Translations under genes and position numbers: made by a program
From: Chthonomonas sp. UBA1950
GTDB lineage: Bacteria > Armatimonadota > Fimbriimonadia > Fimbriimonadales > Fimbriimonadaceae
DNA: 52,900 bases
NCBI GenBank assembly: GCA_002336105.1
Contig: DDEQ01000028.1
Location: 1-52,900 of the forward strand
Direction of reading: 5' to 3'
Notes under the pieces: model-generated
Told to the model about the DNA's origin: nothing
Databases searched by the model: none
Seen by the model: the letters and a program-made list of their open reading frames with translations, nothing else
Part shown: positions 32,508-41,941 of the stretch, piece by piece
Position numbering within the stretch: the stretch's first letter is position 1
How the letters are laid out: every line of letters begins with the position of its first letter

Positions 32508-32513
32508 TACAAT
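32508..32513 (+). promoter_or_regulatory. Probable -10 element directly before the peptide-binding protein gene
   Basis: TACAAT ends 8 bases before ATG 32522, and there is no Shine-Dalgarno site. It is another case of a -10-like box at leaderless spacing. No good -35 box was found. Confidence 0.45.
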
Positions 32514-32521
32514 CCACGTCA

Positions 32522-34117
32522 ATGAAGAGGGCGGTACTCCTAACAGTTTTTGGTGCAGCCATCATCGCCGGATGTTCCAAAGGTGGGTTCTCATCGCGCG
32601 CGACTGCTGGACAGACGAATACATTCTCGTATCCAATCGTGACGATTCCAACAACGCTAGACCCAGGCAAGGTTGAAGATGGAGACACCATCGATCTGCT
32701 GCAGCAATGCTACGAGGGTCTCGTCGGCTGGGACGAAAACAGCAAAGTTGCCCATCGTCTTGCTACAGGCTGGGACGTCAGTAAAGATGGCCGCATCTAT
32801 ACATTTCATCTACGAAAAGGTGTGAAGTTCCATAACGGTCGAGAGATGACCGCCGATGACTTTAAGTGGTGTATCGAACGAAACTGCAACCCAGCTGTCA
32901 CATCGACTACGGCAGCTACCTACCTGGCCGAAATCGTCGGTGTGAAAGACCGCCTTGCTAACAAGGCCAAAGAGGTTTCCGGAGTCAAAGTAGTCGATCC
33001 GTACACCTTAACGATTACCATCGACAAGGCACGTCCCTATTGGATCGGTAAGATGACCTATCCGGTCGCGTTCGTTTTCGCCAAAGAAGCACTTACCGAC
33101 CCGACCAAACCCATCACCGAGAAGTCTCAGATGGTCGGAACCGGAGGCTTCAAATTTGACGAAGTACGCCCTGAGACGGAAATCTCATTTGTTCCGAACA
33201 AAGATTATTACGAAGGCGCACCAAAAATCGACAAACTTCGCCGCCCCTACATCGGCGACGCTCCAGTTCGGTTGATGAAGTATAAGAACGGCGAAATTGA
33301 CATCGTTCAACTCGAACGACAAGACGTCGCTACGCTGGAAAAGGATCCTCAGTTCAAAAACGATCTGAAATATTTTGATCGACCATCTGTCTGGTATGTT
33401 GGCCTGAACTGCAATGTAAATCCCGCATTCAAGGATGTTCGAGTGCGAAGAGCTGTCGCGATGGCGATTGACAAAGAAACTATCGTCAACAAGATCCTTG
33501 GCGGCATCAATAAGACGGCAAACGGAATTGTTCCTCCTGGAGTATTCGGACACCGGGACCAGACCAACGCGATCAAGTTCGACCCGGCAAAAGCCAAGGC
33601 CCTGCTAGCCGAAGCCGGACATGCTGACGGCAAAGGCATGACTGGTCTGGAAATCTATTGTCGTAACAACCGACCCGACATCACCCTGGTCGCCGAAACA
33701 ATCTGCTCTCAGTTGAAGCAGAACCTCGGCCTTGATGTCACAGTCCATCCTATGGAGTGGGGTGCCTACCTGGCAAAACACGACAAGCATGAGATTCCGT
33801 TTTTCCACATGAGATGGGGTGCGGATTACCTCGACGCGGAGAACTTCCTGAGCACGCTGCTCGCAGATTACGGCAACGAAAACAAGCTTAACTATAACAA
33901 TGCCAAATTCAATGCTCTTTGCGCGAAGGCTGATGCTTCGCTTGATCCGAATGAGAGATTGAAGCTATATGCCGAAGCTGAAGATATTGCACTACAGGAT
34001 GCGGCGTTTATTCCAATCTATTTCCAAAGAGATGCTGAACTAATCCGCCCGCGATTACAGGGACTCAGAGAATCGCTGTTTGGTCATCTTCCGCACACCA
34101 AAGTCTCGTTGAAGTAA
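32522..34117 (+). CDS. ABC transporter substrate-binding lipoprotein (peptide/opine family 5)
   Basis: A 531-residue lipoprotein with signal MKRAVLLTVFGAAIIAGC and lipobox IIAGC. The mature protein is of the SBP family 5 type (DppA/OppA): TIPTTLDPGKVEDGDTIDLL, LATGWDVSKDGRIYTFHLRK, GVKFHNGREMTADDFKW and the C-terminal QDAAFIPIYFQRDAELIRP. It would capture oligopeptides or similar ligands outside the membrane for an ABC importer. The permease and ATPase genes of such an importer are not adjacent; the ATPase two genes downstream is of another class. An upstream in-frame ATG at 32405 lies inside recO and is rejected. Confidence 0.9.
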   Translation: MKRAVLLTVFGAAIIAGCSKGGFSSRATAGQTNTFSYPIVTIPTTLDPGKVEDGDTIDLLQQCYEGLVGWDENSKVAHRLATGWDVSKDGRIYTFHLRKGVKFHNGREMTADDFKWCIERNCNPAVTSTTAATYLAEIVGVKDRLANKAKEVSGVKVVDPYTLTITIDKARPYWIGKMTYPVAFVFAKEALTDPTKPITEKSQMVGTGGFKFDEVRPETEISFVPNKDYYEGAPKIDKLRRPYIGDAPVRLMKYKNGEIDIVQLERQDVATLEKDPQFKNDLKYFDRPSVWYVGLNCNVNPAFKDVRVRRAVAMAIDKETIVNKILGGINKTANGIVPPGVFGHRDQTNAIKFDPAKAKALLAEAGHADGKGMTGLEIYCRNNRPDITLVAETICSQLKQNLGLDVTVHPMEWGAYLAKHDKHEIPFFHMRWGADYLDAENFLSTLLADYGNENKLNYNNAKFNALCAKADASLDPNERLKLYAEAEDIALQDAAFIPIYFQRDAELIRPRLQGLRESLFGHLPHTKVSLK

Positions 34118-34119
34118 AC

Positions 34120-35346
34120 ATGTCACGGCGCCACTCAACCGTGTGGAAAGTAGGCAAGCTGCCTCGCCCAGAAGGTGGCCCTCGATTTCATCTTGAGGGC
34201 CATCCAGACATACCTGCGAGTGGCAAGGCTGGCTGGCGAAGTAACGGCGGAGCAAGCAGGACGCATCCTGCTCGTGCATTTCCCTTTTCTTTAGAAGTTC
34301 CCATTCCCGATGGCATCCTCCATCGGGTGCATCTTCTCGGTGTCTTTGCTATGTTTGCCGGTCCAGAATACGAGGCAACCGGCGCATTGGGAGCATCCGT
34401 CCAACTCACAGCTGGCTCTGAAATCGTATTTCGCCACGAACTCCTTAACGGACAACACTATCTTGATGCCCTTGATCTCAACTGGATCGACGATGTTATT
34501 GGTGACGGAAGCAGCCTAAAAACGCTCGGACAGTCGGAAATCGATGACCAATTAGTTCGGGTTGACTTGCTAACCATCGACGTTTTGGAAGGCACGAAGG
34601 CTTCTTCGCTTTGGTTCAAAGACCTCGGCGGGCCGTCATCATTCGTTCTGTTCGATGTTTTCTTCGAAACGGCCGAGCCAGAAGGCTGTCCATTCTCAGC
34701 CAAGACGGGCGGAGTCCCTCTCTCAGAGATCGGACCGATTATCCGAATCGCAGATCGGGTTCGATTCATAAAAGCACTCGATCAATTTGAGAAATCGATG
34801 GCATTGGCTGGTGACCTTGATGAGGCGCGAGGGCAGGCGCTAACTTTTCTAGCGGTCGTCACGGCTGCCATGCTAGAACAAGGCGGGAGTATTGAACTGC
34901 ATCGGGAGCAACTTAACGCGGCTCGGGAGGTAGAACACCTGACTTCAGCGACCGAAGTTTCGGAGTTCATTCACCGACGGGTCGAAGAAGTCGCACGACC
35001 TCTTTTCCAAGAAGCCGAAGGTCCGAGTTCTTACTTAGTGAACCGAGCGCTTTCTCTTGTCGAACGAAACTTTGCGAAGGACCTAAACGATGCGACTGTC
35101 GCCGCTCAACTTGGCTTAAGCACCAGCCATTTTCGGTTCCTTTTCCGTCAAGCAACTGGACAACCGTTCCACAAATACCTCGTCGCCCTTCGTTTGGAAA
35201 AAGCTCGGAGAATGCTGGTCGAAGACGACGTTTCGGTGAGCGCCGTAGCTCGGGCAGTAGGTTTTGCAGGCTTATCCCACTTCAGCCGAGCCTTCGCTCA
35301 AAGATTCGGCATCAGCCCAACAAGTGTTCGAAGGACGGTCCAGTGA
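34120..35346 (+). CDS. AraC-family transcriptional regulator with a beta-sandwich-like N-terminal half
   Basis: A 408-residue protein. The last 100 residues are a double helix-turn-helix of the AraC/XylS type (ATVAAQLGLSTSHFRFLFRQ and VSAVARAVGFAGLSHFSRAF, ending FGISPTSVRRTV). The first 220 residues are unusual: beta-rich with VHLLGVFAMFAGPEYEATGA, SVQLTAGSEIVFRHELLNGQ and SSLWFKDLGGPSSFVLFDVF, reminiscent of carbohydrate-binding jelly rolls rather than the cupin usual in AraC proteins. A helical linker joins them. It begins 2 bases after the binding-protein gene and overlaps the next ATPase by 4 bases, so the three form one operon. Ligand and target sites are unknown. Confidence 0.82.
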   Translation: MSRRHSTVWKVGKLPRPEGGPRFHLEGHPDIPASGKAGWRSNGGASRTHPARAFPFSLEVPIPDGILHRVHLLGVFAMFAGPEYEATGALGASVQLTAGSEIVFRHELLNGQHYLDALDLNWIDDVIGDGSSLKTLGQSEIDDQLVRVDLLTIDVLEGTKASSLWFKDLGGPSSFVLFDVFFETAEPEGCPFSAKTGGVPLSEIGPIIRIADRVRFIKALDQFEKSMALAGDLDEARGQALTFLAVVTAAMLEQGGSIELHREQLNAAREVEHLTSATEVSEFIHRRVEEVARPLFQEAEGPSSYLVNRALSLVERNFAKDLNDATVAAQLGLSTSHFRFLFRQATGQPFHKYLVALRLEKARRMLVEDDVSVSAVARAVGFAGLSHFSRAFAQRFGISPTSVRRTVQ

Positions 35347-36074
35347 TTTCGGTTCGCAATCTTTCTCATGACTTTGATGCTCGCCGAGTGCTCTCGAACA
35401 TCAATCTAGAGATAGCGAAAGGCGAAATCGTAGCGATCATGGGAAGTAGCGGCGGAGGCAAAACTACACTTCTTCGCTGCATTTCGGGTTTGATCCGAGC
35501 GACAAAGGGTGAGATCTCAGTAGACGGTATCGATGTTTTGAAGAACCCTGAAGAAGCTCGAAACCACATGGGGATGGTTTTTCAATCGGCAGCTTTGTTT
35601 GACTATATGTCCGTTCAAGAAAATATTCTTTTCGGCGTAAAACGACGGATACGTGCTGATAACGCGACACACCGCCAGATCGTAAACGAAGCCCTCAAAA
35701 CAGTTGGATTATCCGAAAGCGATGCGACAAAGATGCCGTCCGAACTGAGCGGTGGAATGCGTAAACGCGTTGGATTAGCGAGAGCCTTGGCACTAAAACC
35801 AGCGGTCATGCTCTACGACGAACCAACGACAGGCCTCGATCCAGTAACAACATACACGATTGATGCCCTTGTTTCAGATGTTCGAAACAAGCTTCAAATC
35901 ACGTCGCTGGTCGTGAGTCACGACGTCACTTCGGTGATTCGAACCGCCGACCGAGTCGCCTTCTTACATGCCGGAGAACTCATTTTTAACGGCACGCCAG
36001 ACCAATTTGAGTCCTCAAACGAAGCACCAATCATCCAATTGCTTCACAACGCGTCAACGCGAACCTTAGCTTGA
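35343..36074 (+). CDS. ABC transporter ATP-binding protein (MlaF-like)
   Basis: A 243-residue nucleotide-binding subunit. Walker A is GSSGGGKTT (residues 34-42), the Q-loop is MVFQSAALFDYMSVQENILF, the signature is LSGGMRKRVGLARALA, and Walker B plus H-loop are VMLYDEPTTGLDP and VVSHD. The Q-loop and signature variants are those of MlaF/Ttg2A, the ATPase of lipid-transport systems. The start is GTG overlapping the AraC-type gene by 4 bases. No MlaE-type permease or MlaD-type protein follows, because the next gene is on the other strand, so the partner must be encoded elsewhere. Confidence 0.88.
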   Translation: MISVRNLSHDFDARRVLSNINLEIAKGEIVAIMGSSGGGKTTLLRCISGLIRATKGEISVDGIDVLKNPEEARNHMGMVFQSAALFDYMSVQENILFGVKRRIRADNATHRQIVNEALKTVGLSESDATKMPSELSGGMRKRVGLARALALKPAVMLYDEPTTGLDPVTTYTIDALVSDVRNKLQITSLVVSHDVTSVIRTADRVAFLHAGELIFNGTPDQFESSNEAPIIQLLHNASTRTLA

Positions 36075-36078
36075 TCGT

Positions 36079-36609
36079 TTAGCGTATAGTCAACTCCAAG
36101 CTGACTCGATCATATTTGAACCCGCCACATTCATAAGCTTCGGTGACGCGAGTGAATTCCTTGAAACCAAGGTGCCTAGCGACACGAACCATTGCCGTGT
36201 TTCCAGTCCAAGTGGAAAGGCATATTCGATTGAGTTCCAGATAGCCTGCTTTTAGCAACTCTATCCAAGCTACGAGCGCCTTCCTTCCAATACCTTGCCC
36301 CCATAGCTCAGGGTCGTACAATGCAATTCCAACGTAAGTTGTGGTCCGATCACTTTCCCATCGATACCGACAAACTGTGCCAATTGGCTCACCGTCGCTG
36401 AGACTGATTACCATGCGCGAGGCAAATGGGAGCGGCGGTGTGACGAGCCAATTTGCGATTTCTTCGACGAGTTCATCGGCCTCTTCGTCGCTCATCGGAG
36501 GCTGATAGGGAGCATCAAGGCGGTGCCATCGATGCTCCTTTTGCAACCAAAATCGAAACCAGAGTAGGTCTCCACCTTGCCAGTCACGGATTTCGATTTC
36601 AGGGGTCAT
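36079..36609 (-). CDS. GNAT-family acetyltransferase
   Basis: A 176-residue protein of the RimJ/RimL type in the GNAT superfamily. Segments PEIEIRDWQGGDLLWFRFWL (N-terminal), GTVCRYRWESDRTTTYVGIA and the acetyl-CoA-binding LWGQGIGRKALVAWIELLKA are typical, as is the closing NTAMVRVARHLGFKEFTRVT. The acceptor (amino acid, protein N terminus or small molecule) cannot be read from sequence. It begins 3 bases after the GH20 stop and probably belongs to that transcript; acetylation of a freed amino sugar is a speculative link. Confidence 0.82.
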   Translation of the reverse strand: MTPEIEIRDWQGGDLLWFRFWLQKEHRWHRLDAPYQPPMSDEEADELVEEIANWLVTPPLPFASRMVISLSDGEPIGTVCRYRWESDRTTTYVGIALYDPELWGQGIGRKALVAWIELLKAGYLELNRICLSTWTGNTAMVRVARHLGFKEFTRVTEAYECGGFKYDRVSLELTIR

Positions 36610-36612
36610 ATC

Positions 36613-38154
36613 CTATTTTGAAGGTGCGTCGCCAAGAGGCCGAAAGTTGATGTCAAGAACCTTGAATCGGTCGAGGTGAGAATTCAGTCGAGTCAAGAAA
36701 TCGTCATAGCTCTTCCCTTCCTTCGGCGACCAACCGATCTCAGCGATGGCGGCTAATCGAGGCCACGCCATGTACTCAAGATGCTTGAAGTTCGGGATGT
36801 ACTCCGCCCACAACTGACCTTGAACGCCCAAGATTCTGCGTCCCTCTTCCTCATTCAATGCGTCTGGAATAGGTTCCATGGAGTAGACCTTTTCAAGCGG
36901 TAGAAACCCGCCTATTCCTCTTGGCTCAGATTCTTTTGGACCTTGCAAATAGTCGAGGTAGGTGTATGTCGTCGGAGCCATGACGACATCATGCAATGCC
37001 TTTGCCGCTGTAATACCTCCGTTCATCCCTCGCCATGACATGACGGTTGCGCCTTGTGCCAAACCTCCTTGCAAGATTTCATCCCAACCAATGGCTCGTC
37101 GGCCTTTACTCGTCAAGTAAGCGTCTATCTGCCGGATTATCCAGCTCTGTAGCTCTTCCTCGTCTTTCAAGCCCATGGATTTCATCTTCGCCTGGCTGGC
37201 GGGGTCATTTTTCCAGGGCCCCTTATCGACCTCATCACCGCCGATATGAATGTAAGTGCTCGGGAACAGCGCAATGACTTCGTCCAAAATTCGTTTTAGC
37301 ATCGAAATGGTTTCGTCGCTGGCATTTAAGACGTTCGAGTTACCAGTTCCGACCTCTGGATACGCCGCTATGATTGCCGCGGAGTGTCCGGGCATTTCGA
37401 TCTCAGGAACCACGGTGATGTTACGAGCCGCGGCATAAGCTACGACTTCACGAACATCCTCCTGTGTGTAGAAGCCGCCATGCCCCTTCAGTGGATTCTT
37501 AGGCGGGTCGTAATCAGGAAACGGCATCGGTTGCCAGCCCCCGATTTCAGTGAGCTTCGGAAATCGCTTGATCTCGATGCGCCATCCTTGATCATCGGTG
37601 AGGTGCCAATGAAATCGGTTGAGCTTATGAAGCGCCATCTCATCAAGAAATCGTAGAACCGCCTCCTTAGGGAAAAAGTGGCGACTGCAGTCCATCATGG
37701 CTCCGCGCCATTTGAACCTTGGCTGGTCAGTGACATGAACAGAAGGAACGACCCATCTCTGCTCTGCTACCCTCGCTTTGCGAAAAACCGCGTTCGGTAA
37801 CAATTGGCGAAGAGTTTGAAAACCGTTGAACAAACCTGTTCTCGCGAACGCCTTTACATCGATATGATCTGCACTGACAGAGATGTCATAGCCTTCTGCG
37901 CCAAGCTTTTGCAGTTTCCTATCAAGAACCAAGTTGATCGAGTTCTTAATGCCGTGCCCGATGATTTCAAGATCGAAACCTGTCGCAGGGCGAAGATAGT
38001 TTCTAAGCTGATCAGCTTGCTCCCGAATTTCACGGGCGGCTACGATATGGGTGTCTTGAGTGATCTCAAATACACCCGAACCAGAGTTAATCTGAACAGG
38101 CCGAGGAATGATGGAAATTGGGGTTGCGAACACTGCAACAAAGACTGGGATCAT
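36613..38154 (-). CDS. Secreted beta-N-acetylhexosaminidase (GH20)
   Basis: A 513-residue exported enzyme. The signal peptide (MIPVFVAVFATPISI) is followed by the GH20 N-terminal domain and a TIM barrel opening with GLFNGFQTLRQLLP. RGAMMDCSRHFFPKEAVLRF and KLNRFHWHLTDDQGWRIEIK are conserved in the family, and the catalytic Asp-Glu pair is in YIHIGGDEVDKGPW near residue 307. It removes terminal GlcNAc or GalNAc from chitin oligomers or glycans by substrate-assisted catalysis. It lies 19 bases downstream of the GH5-like gene and 3 bases upstream of the acetyltransferase, forming a three-gene cluster. Confidence 0.93.
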   Translation of the reverse strand: MIPVFVAVFATPISIIPRPVQINSGSGVFEITQDTHIVAAREIREQADQLRNYLRPATGFDLEIIGHGIKNSINLVLDRKLQKLGAEGYDISVSADHIDVKAFARTGLFNGFQTLRQLLPNAVFRKARVAEQRWVVPSVHVTDQPRFKWRGAMMDCSRHFFPKEAVLRFLDEMALHKLNRFHWHLTDDQGWRIEIKRFPKLTEIGGWQPMPFPDYDPPKNPLKGHGGFYTQEDVREVVAYAAARNITVVPEIEMPGHSAAIIAAYPEVGTGNSNVLNASDETISMLKRILDEVIALFPSTYIHIGGDEVDKGPWKNDPASQAKMKSMGLKDEEELQSWIIRQIDAYLTSKGRRAIGWDEILQGGLAQGATVMSWRGMNGGITAAKALHDVVMAPTTYTYLDYLQGPKESEPRGIGGFLPLEKVYSMEPIPDALNEEEGRRILGVQGQLWAEYIPNFKHLEYMAWPRLAAIAEIGWSPKEGKSYDDFLTRLNSHLDRFKVLDINFRPLGDAPSK

Positions 38155-38173
38155 AGCTTCGAGTAGTGTAGCC

Positions 38174-40126
38174 TTACTTTTGCTTCAGTATCCACACTGC
38201 GTCTCGTTGTTCGAGTTTCTCCACGGGTAGCCGGAAGCCCTCAATATTCACCAGGTCGATTCGGGTTTTACCAGTGTCCATATCCATGACTGTTCGTTCA
38301 TATTGACCGTTAGCTAACGGCGCAGAAATAACTCCCTTCGAACCAGGCTCACCTGTCACTCGAACAATCATCCAATTGACATCGGGCAACGCTGTGGCCC
38401 TAATGCTGGGAGAAATTCCTTCAATACTTATGCTGTCAACTCGAGCCCAGTCTTCACCACTATTCTCGACAGAAATCGTGTTGTTGCCGGCTGTAAACTC
38501 GACGACAATCACTTTCGAAGCACCCTTTTCGAGCTTCACGTTTTGCACTGAAGTTCCATTCAAAACGAAGGTGAGATTTGCTCCGCCTTGCCCCGTTTCA
38601 CCCACTTTGAATGTTGCCTTGCCAGGCTTTTCACTAAGAAAATGGAAGGTTGGCGTTCCTGACATCATGTCTTTATGCCCAGTTCCCTGAAAATAGCTAG
38701 AAAATTCCGATAGAGAACCGTTAACGGCATCATCTGGCATTGAAAAGCTGTTCTTGGTTGTACTAGCCCACCCCAAGCCTGGAGCAAATGTCAGGTCGAT
38801 TTTGCTGTCTGTCGTAACCTTCAATTCGCGCATCTTGGCAAGTGGGTGGCTCGACCAATTGGACAACTCAAGTATTTCTTTTGCTTTTGAGAACTCACTG
38901 TAAAGGTCTTCCTTTTCGACAACATCCCAAGACCAATACATCCCAGGTGCAGCCTGATTAGCAAGAATCCCGGCGAGCAGGCCATTTCGAACCACGCTTC
39001 GTATGGAGGCGACTTGTCCTTCCGGTCCAAATTCTCCAAAGAATAAGGGCTTATCTCCTGGCACCTCGGTATACAAAATGTTGCCAAATACGTCGGCTGG
39101 ATAGGTGTGTGGTTGATAGTAATCCAACGACTTCCATAAACCTTTCTGTTCCACATGGGAGCTTGAGGTGATCAAGTGCTTGTATGGATCGATAGATCTG
39201 ATGTACTCGGCCATCTCGTTGTGCCAGTTTTCAACGTCTGTCCACCTGCCATTTTTGCTTGCGTCGACCCACTCGACTTCGTTAAACAGTTCCCACGCCA
39301 TTAATTGGGGCGACGAGGCATATCGAGCGACGGCATATCTCAGCCATAACTTCGCTCTCCTCTTTGCTTCGGCGTTGGTAAAAAAGTCTGCTGCGTCTGC
39401 AAGAAATCCACCATTCTTTGCATTCCAAGGATGGTCCTGCCAATTCGCATTTGTTGTGCTACTAAAGGCGCCGTGGTTATGCAGAACCATCTGGAAGTTA
39501 ACGCCCGAGGCCTCACAAGCGGCAACCATCTTCCCCCACTTTGTGAAAGCGCCAGCATACATATCGCCATCAGCCAGCTTTTCTGTCTCGGTCCACCAAG
39601 GGTTCATGCCTCCCCAATTGCTGGACCAAATTCGAGTCCAAGAAACCCCGGCTTTCCCCATTTTCGCGATCTGCTGATCCATGGGCAAAATGCTTTTGTC
39701 TTGCCACCCAAGGTTAAATCCGCACGGCGTAAATGAAGTTTGATCGTCGAATTGAAATCGATCTTTATACGTCGGGTTGACCCGGATAAAGCCGTGAGGC
39801 AACTCCTTATCTAGCGTGAGATACCCTTCATCGGCTGCCGTCTGAAGTTCGACCCCATTTCGCACCAAGATGGCTCGATAGGTGCCCGGTTTCCCAGCAA
39901 CCAGAACAGCTCGCCAGACATTGTCTTCAGGATCAAAATAGGCGATTCGCTCCTCTTGTTGCCCCTTCTCACCGAGGAATTTCACATGAACTTCATTGAT
40001 CGCAGGATCATAGGGGTTCCCTGGAAACTGTATTGTAAACGTCGCAGTAGCCGGTCCAAACCAATGCGGTTGGGGAGCATTTGCGGTGAGCAACAGTGCA
40101 GCAGCGACAGCTAACATAGCGTCCAC
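38174..40126 (-). CDS. Secreted GH5-like glycosidase with N-terminal DUF5060 domain
   Basis: A 650-residue exported protein. After the signal (MLAVAAALLLTANA) comes a DUF5060-type beta domain (FTIQFPGNPYDPAINEVHVK, then GTYRAILVRNGVE), then a GH-A TIM barrel starting FTPCGFNLGW. The acid/base is the Glu of WELFNEVEW (about residue 282) and the nucleophile the Glu of LFFGEFGPEG (about residue 364). A C-terminal beta-sandwich (SKVIVVEFTAGNNTISVENS) looks like a carbohydrate-binding module. The exact substrate is unknown; mannan- or glucan-type backbones are typical. The start is GTG 40126, with ATG 40117 equally plausible. It heads the cluster with GH20 and the acetyltransferase and is divergent from coaD. 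Confidence 0.85.
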   Translation of the reverse strand: MDAMLAVAAALLLTANAPQPHWFGPATATFTIQFPGNPYDPAINEVHVKFLGEKGQQEERIAYFDPEDNVWRAVLVAGKPGTYRAILVRNGVELQTAADEGYLTLDKELPHGFIRVNPTYKDRFQFDDQTSFTPCGFNLGWQDKSILPMDQQIAKMGKAGVSWTRIWSSNWGGMNPWWTETEKLADGDMYAGAFTKWGKMVAACEASGVNFQMVLHNHGAFSSTTNANWQDHPWNAKNGGFLADAADFFTNAEAKRRAKLWLRYAVARYASSPQLMAWELFNEVEWVDASKNGRWTDVENWHNEMAEYIRSIDPYKHLITSSSHVEQKGLWKSLDYYQPHTYPADVFGNILYTEVPGDKPLFFGEFGPEGQVASIRSVVRNGLLAGILANQAAPGMYWSWDVVEKEDLYSEFSKAKEILELSNWSSHPLAKMRELKVTTDSKIDLTFAPGLGWASTTKNSFSMPDDAVNGSLSEFSSYFQGTGHKDMMSGTPTFHFLSEKPGKATFKVGETGQGGANLTFVLNGTSVQNVKLEKGASKVIVVEFTAGNNTISVENSGEDWARVDSISIEGISPSIRATALPDVNWMIVRVTGEPGSKGVISAPLANGQYERTVMDMDTGKTRIDLVNIEGFRLPVEKLEQRDAVWILKQK

Positions 40127-40194
40127 AGCTTACAGCTTCGCAAGATCGTTTGAATACCTTTCGCTTCGACATTGAAGTCGGGTTATATAGTCGG

Positions 40195-40692
40195 GTGTAC
40201 AGGCGCGCTGTTTATCCTGGGTCGTTCGATCCCGTGACTCTTGGACATATGGATATTGTGGAGCGAGCAGCAAGGCTGTTCGATGAAGTGATTCTGGCTG
40301 TTGGCATTAACTCTTCGAAAGTGCCATTTTTGACAACCGAAGATCGGATGGAAGCACTTCGTCGAAGTACGGCTCACCTTTCGAACGTAAAAATTGATTG
40401 CTTCGACGGGTTGCTGATCAATTACGTCGAATCCAAAGAAGCGCACGCCATCGTTCGTGGGCTACGAGCGATCAGCGATTTTGAGTATGAGTTCCAAATC
40501 GCGATGGTGAACCGTCGCTTGCGCGAAGATATCGAAACTGTTTTCTTCATGGCCAAGTGGGAACATAACTACATCAGTAGTTCGATTGTTCGTGAGGTTG
40601 CCTTGTACGGTGGAGACTTTGCCAGCATGGTGACAGCAGGTGCCGCCGAGGTTGTCAACGAGGCAATCGCAAAACGCTCCTACAAGAAGTGA
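40195..40692 (+). CDS. coaD: Phosphopantetheine adenylyltransferase
   Basis: A 165-residue enzyme that joins ATP and 4-phosphopantetheine to give dephospho-CoA, the penultimate step of coenzyme A synthesis. AVYPGSFDPVTLGHMDI carries the nucleotidyltransferase T/HxGH motif (T14-L-G-H17), and AKWEHNYISSSIVREVALYG is the second family motif. GTG 40195 is chosen because the normal family N terminus begins right there; the upstream TTG at 40150 adds 15 atypical residues. Length agrees with the family (about 160). No Shine-Dalgarno site is clear. The MFS gene starts 9 bases after the stop. Confidence 0.93.
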   Translation: MYRRAVYPGSFDPVTLGHMDIVERAARLFDEVILAVGINSSKVPFLTTEDRMEALRRSTAHLSNVKIDCFDGLLINYVESKEAHAIVRGLRAISDFEYEFQIAMVNRRLREDIETVFFMAKWEHNYISSSIVREVALYGGDFASMVTAGAAEVVNEAIAKRSYKK

Positions 40693-40701
40693 CATAACAA
40701 G

Positions 40702-41940
40702 ATGATGGGTTGGGCTCAGGGACTTACGAGAAACCAGTGGACGGTGTTACTCATCGCTTGGTTCGGCTGGGTCTTCGACGTCATGGATTCAGCCTTGTTC
40801 AGCTTCGCAAAGGTGCCAATGCTAACCAGCATGCTTGGTGAGGCGGAGTATAAGTTACATGGCGCAGCCATTGATGGCAAAATCCAGGCTCTGTTTCTAG
40901 CTGGTTGGGCTGTTGGCGGCTTACTATTCGGAATTCTCGCAGACAGAATCGGACGAACCCGAGTCCTAGTCATCACCATTTTGCTGTATTGCGCCTTCAC
41001 TGGACTTACCGCTTTGTGTACAACCCCCGAGCAGGTTGCCTGTGTTCGGTTTTTGACAGCTCTAGGAATCGGCGGTGAATGGGCGGCTGGGGCTGCTTTG
41101 GTTGCCGAAACGGTTCCTAACAAGGCACGTGCTGCCGCTGCGGCGCTGCTTCAAAGCGCGGCAGCCTTTGGGCCTTGGATGGCTGCGCTTATCAATATTG
41201 GTCTCCGAGGACAACCCTGGCAATACTTGTTCATCGTCGGAATTATTCCCGCGATTGTTTGTATCTTCGTCCGAACTCGAACTCACGAACCAGAACATAA
41301 AAAGGGTTCCGACAAACTCCCCATCGTGGAAGTGCTGCGCCAGTCTCCTTGGCGTCGGCACGCGATCATTGGAATGATCATCTGTGCAGTTTGTATCGCT
41401 GGCACTCAGACGGCTACTTATTGGCTACCGAACCTGGTCAAAGAAGTCAGCCCGAACCTTTCAAAAGCCGTTGTTGACACTCGGACCAGCGTTCTGACTC
41501 TTGTCTCTCATCTCGGCACGTTGATCGGAGTATTTCTCGTTCCCGCAATATGCAATCGACTGGGCCGGAAAAAGACCCTCGGCTTCTTTTACCTCGCGAC
41601 GCCGATCATCGTTGTTCTCGCCTTGGGTGGAGGAACGAGCTACACCCATCTGCTTATTTTCTTCCCGGTGATATTCCTGTTTGCAATTGGCATTTCGGCA
41701 GCCTTTCCTCTTTATCTGCCTGAACTATTTCCTTCCCGTCTTCGCGCAACCGGTGCAGGGTTAGCCTATAACGTTGGCAGAGCCTTCACCATCGCCATTC
41801 CCGTGATCACGGGTGCAATCTCAACAAGGGCAGGGGGCTCAATCGCAACAGCTGTCACGCTTAGCGGAACCATTTACTTTCTCGGCATCATCGCATTGCC
41901 GTTCGTGCCCGAAACGGTGAATCAGCCACTTCCCGAATAG
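40702..41940 (+). CDS. MFS transporter (metabolite/sugar:H+ symporter type)
   Basis: A 412-residue membrane protein with about 12 hydrophobic helices. The loop 2-3 motif is ILADRIGRTRVL and the loop 8-9 counterpart is CNRLGRKKTLGFF, as in the major facilitator superfamily. TALGIGGEWAAGAALVAETV and the C-terminal ELFPSRLRATGAGLAYNVGR match the aromatic-acid/metabolite symporter (AAHS/MHS) branch. Substrate unknown; carboxylates are typical of that branch. It starts 9 bases after coaD and is followed by a hairpin. Confidence 0.88.
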   Translation: MMGWAQGLTRNQWTVLLIAWFGWVFDVMDSALFSFAKVPMLTSMLGEAEYKLHGAAIDGKIQALFLAGWAVGGLLFGILADRIGRTRVLVITILLYCAFTGLTALCTTPEQVACVRFLTALGIGGEWAAGAALVAETVPNKARAAAAALLQSAAAFGPWMAALINIGLRGQPWQYLFIVGIIPAIVCIFVRTRTHEPEHKKGSDKLPIVEVLRQSPWRRHAIIGMIICAVCIAGTQTATYWLPNLVKEVSPNLSKAVVDTRTSVLTLVSHLGTLIGVFLVPAICNRLGRKKTLGFFYLATPIIVVLALGGGTSYTHLLIFFPVIFLFAIGISAAFPLYLPELFPSRLRATGAGLAYNVGRAFTIAIPVITGAISTRAGGSIATAVTLSGTIYFLGIIALPFVPETVNQPLPE

Positions 41941-41941
41941 G

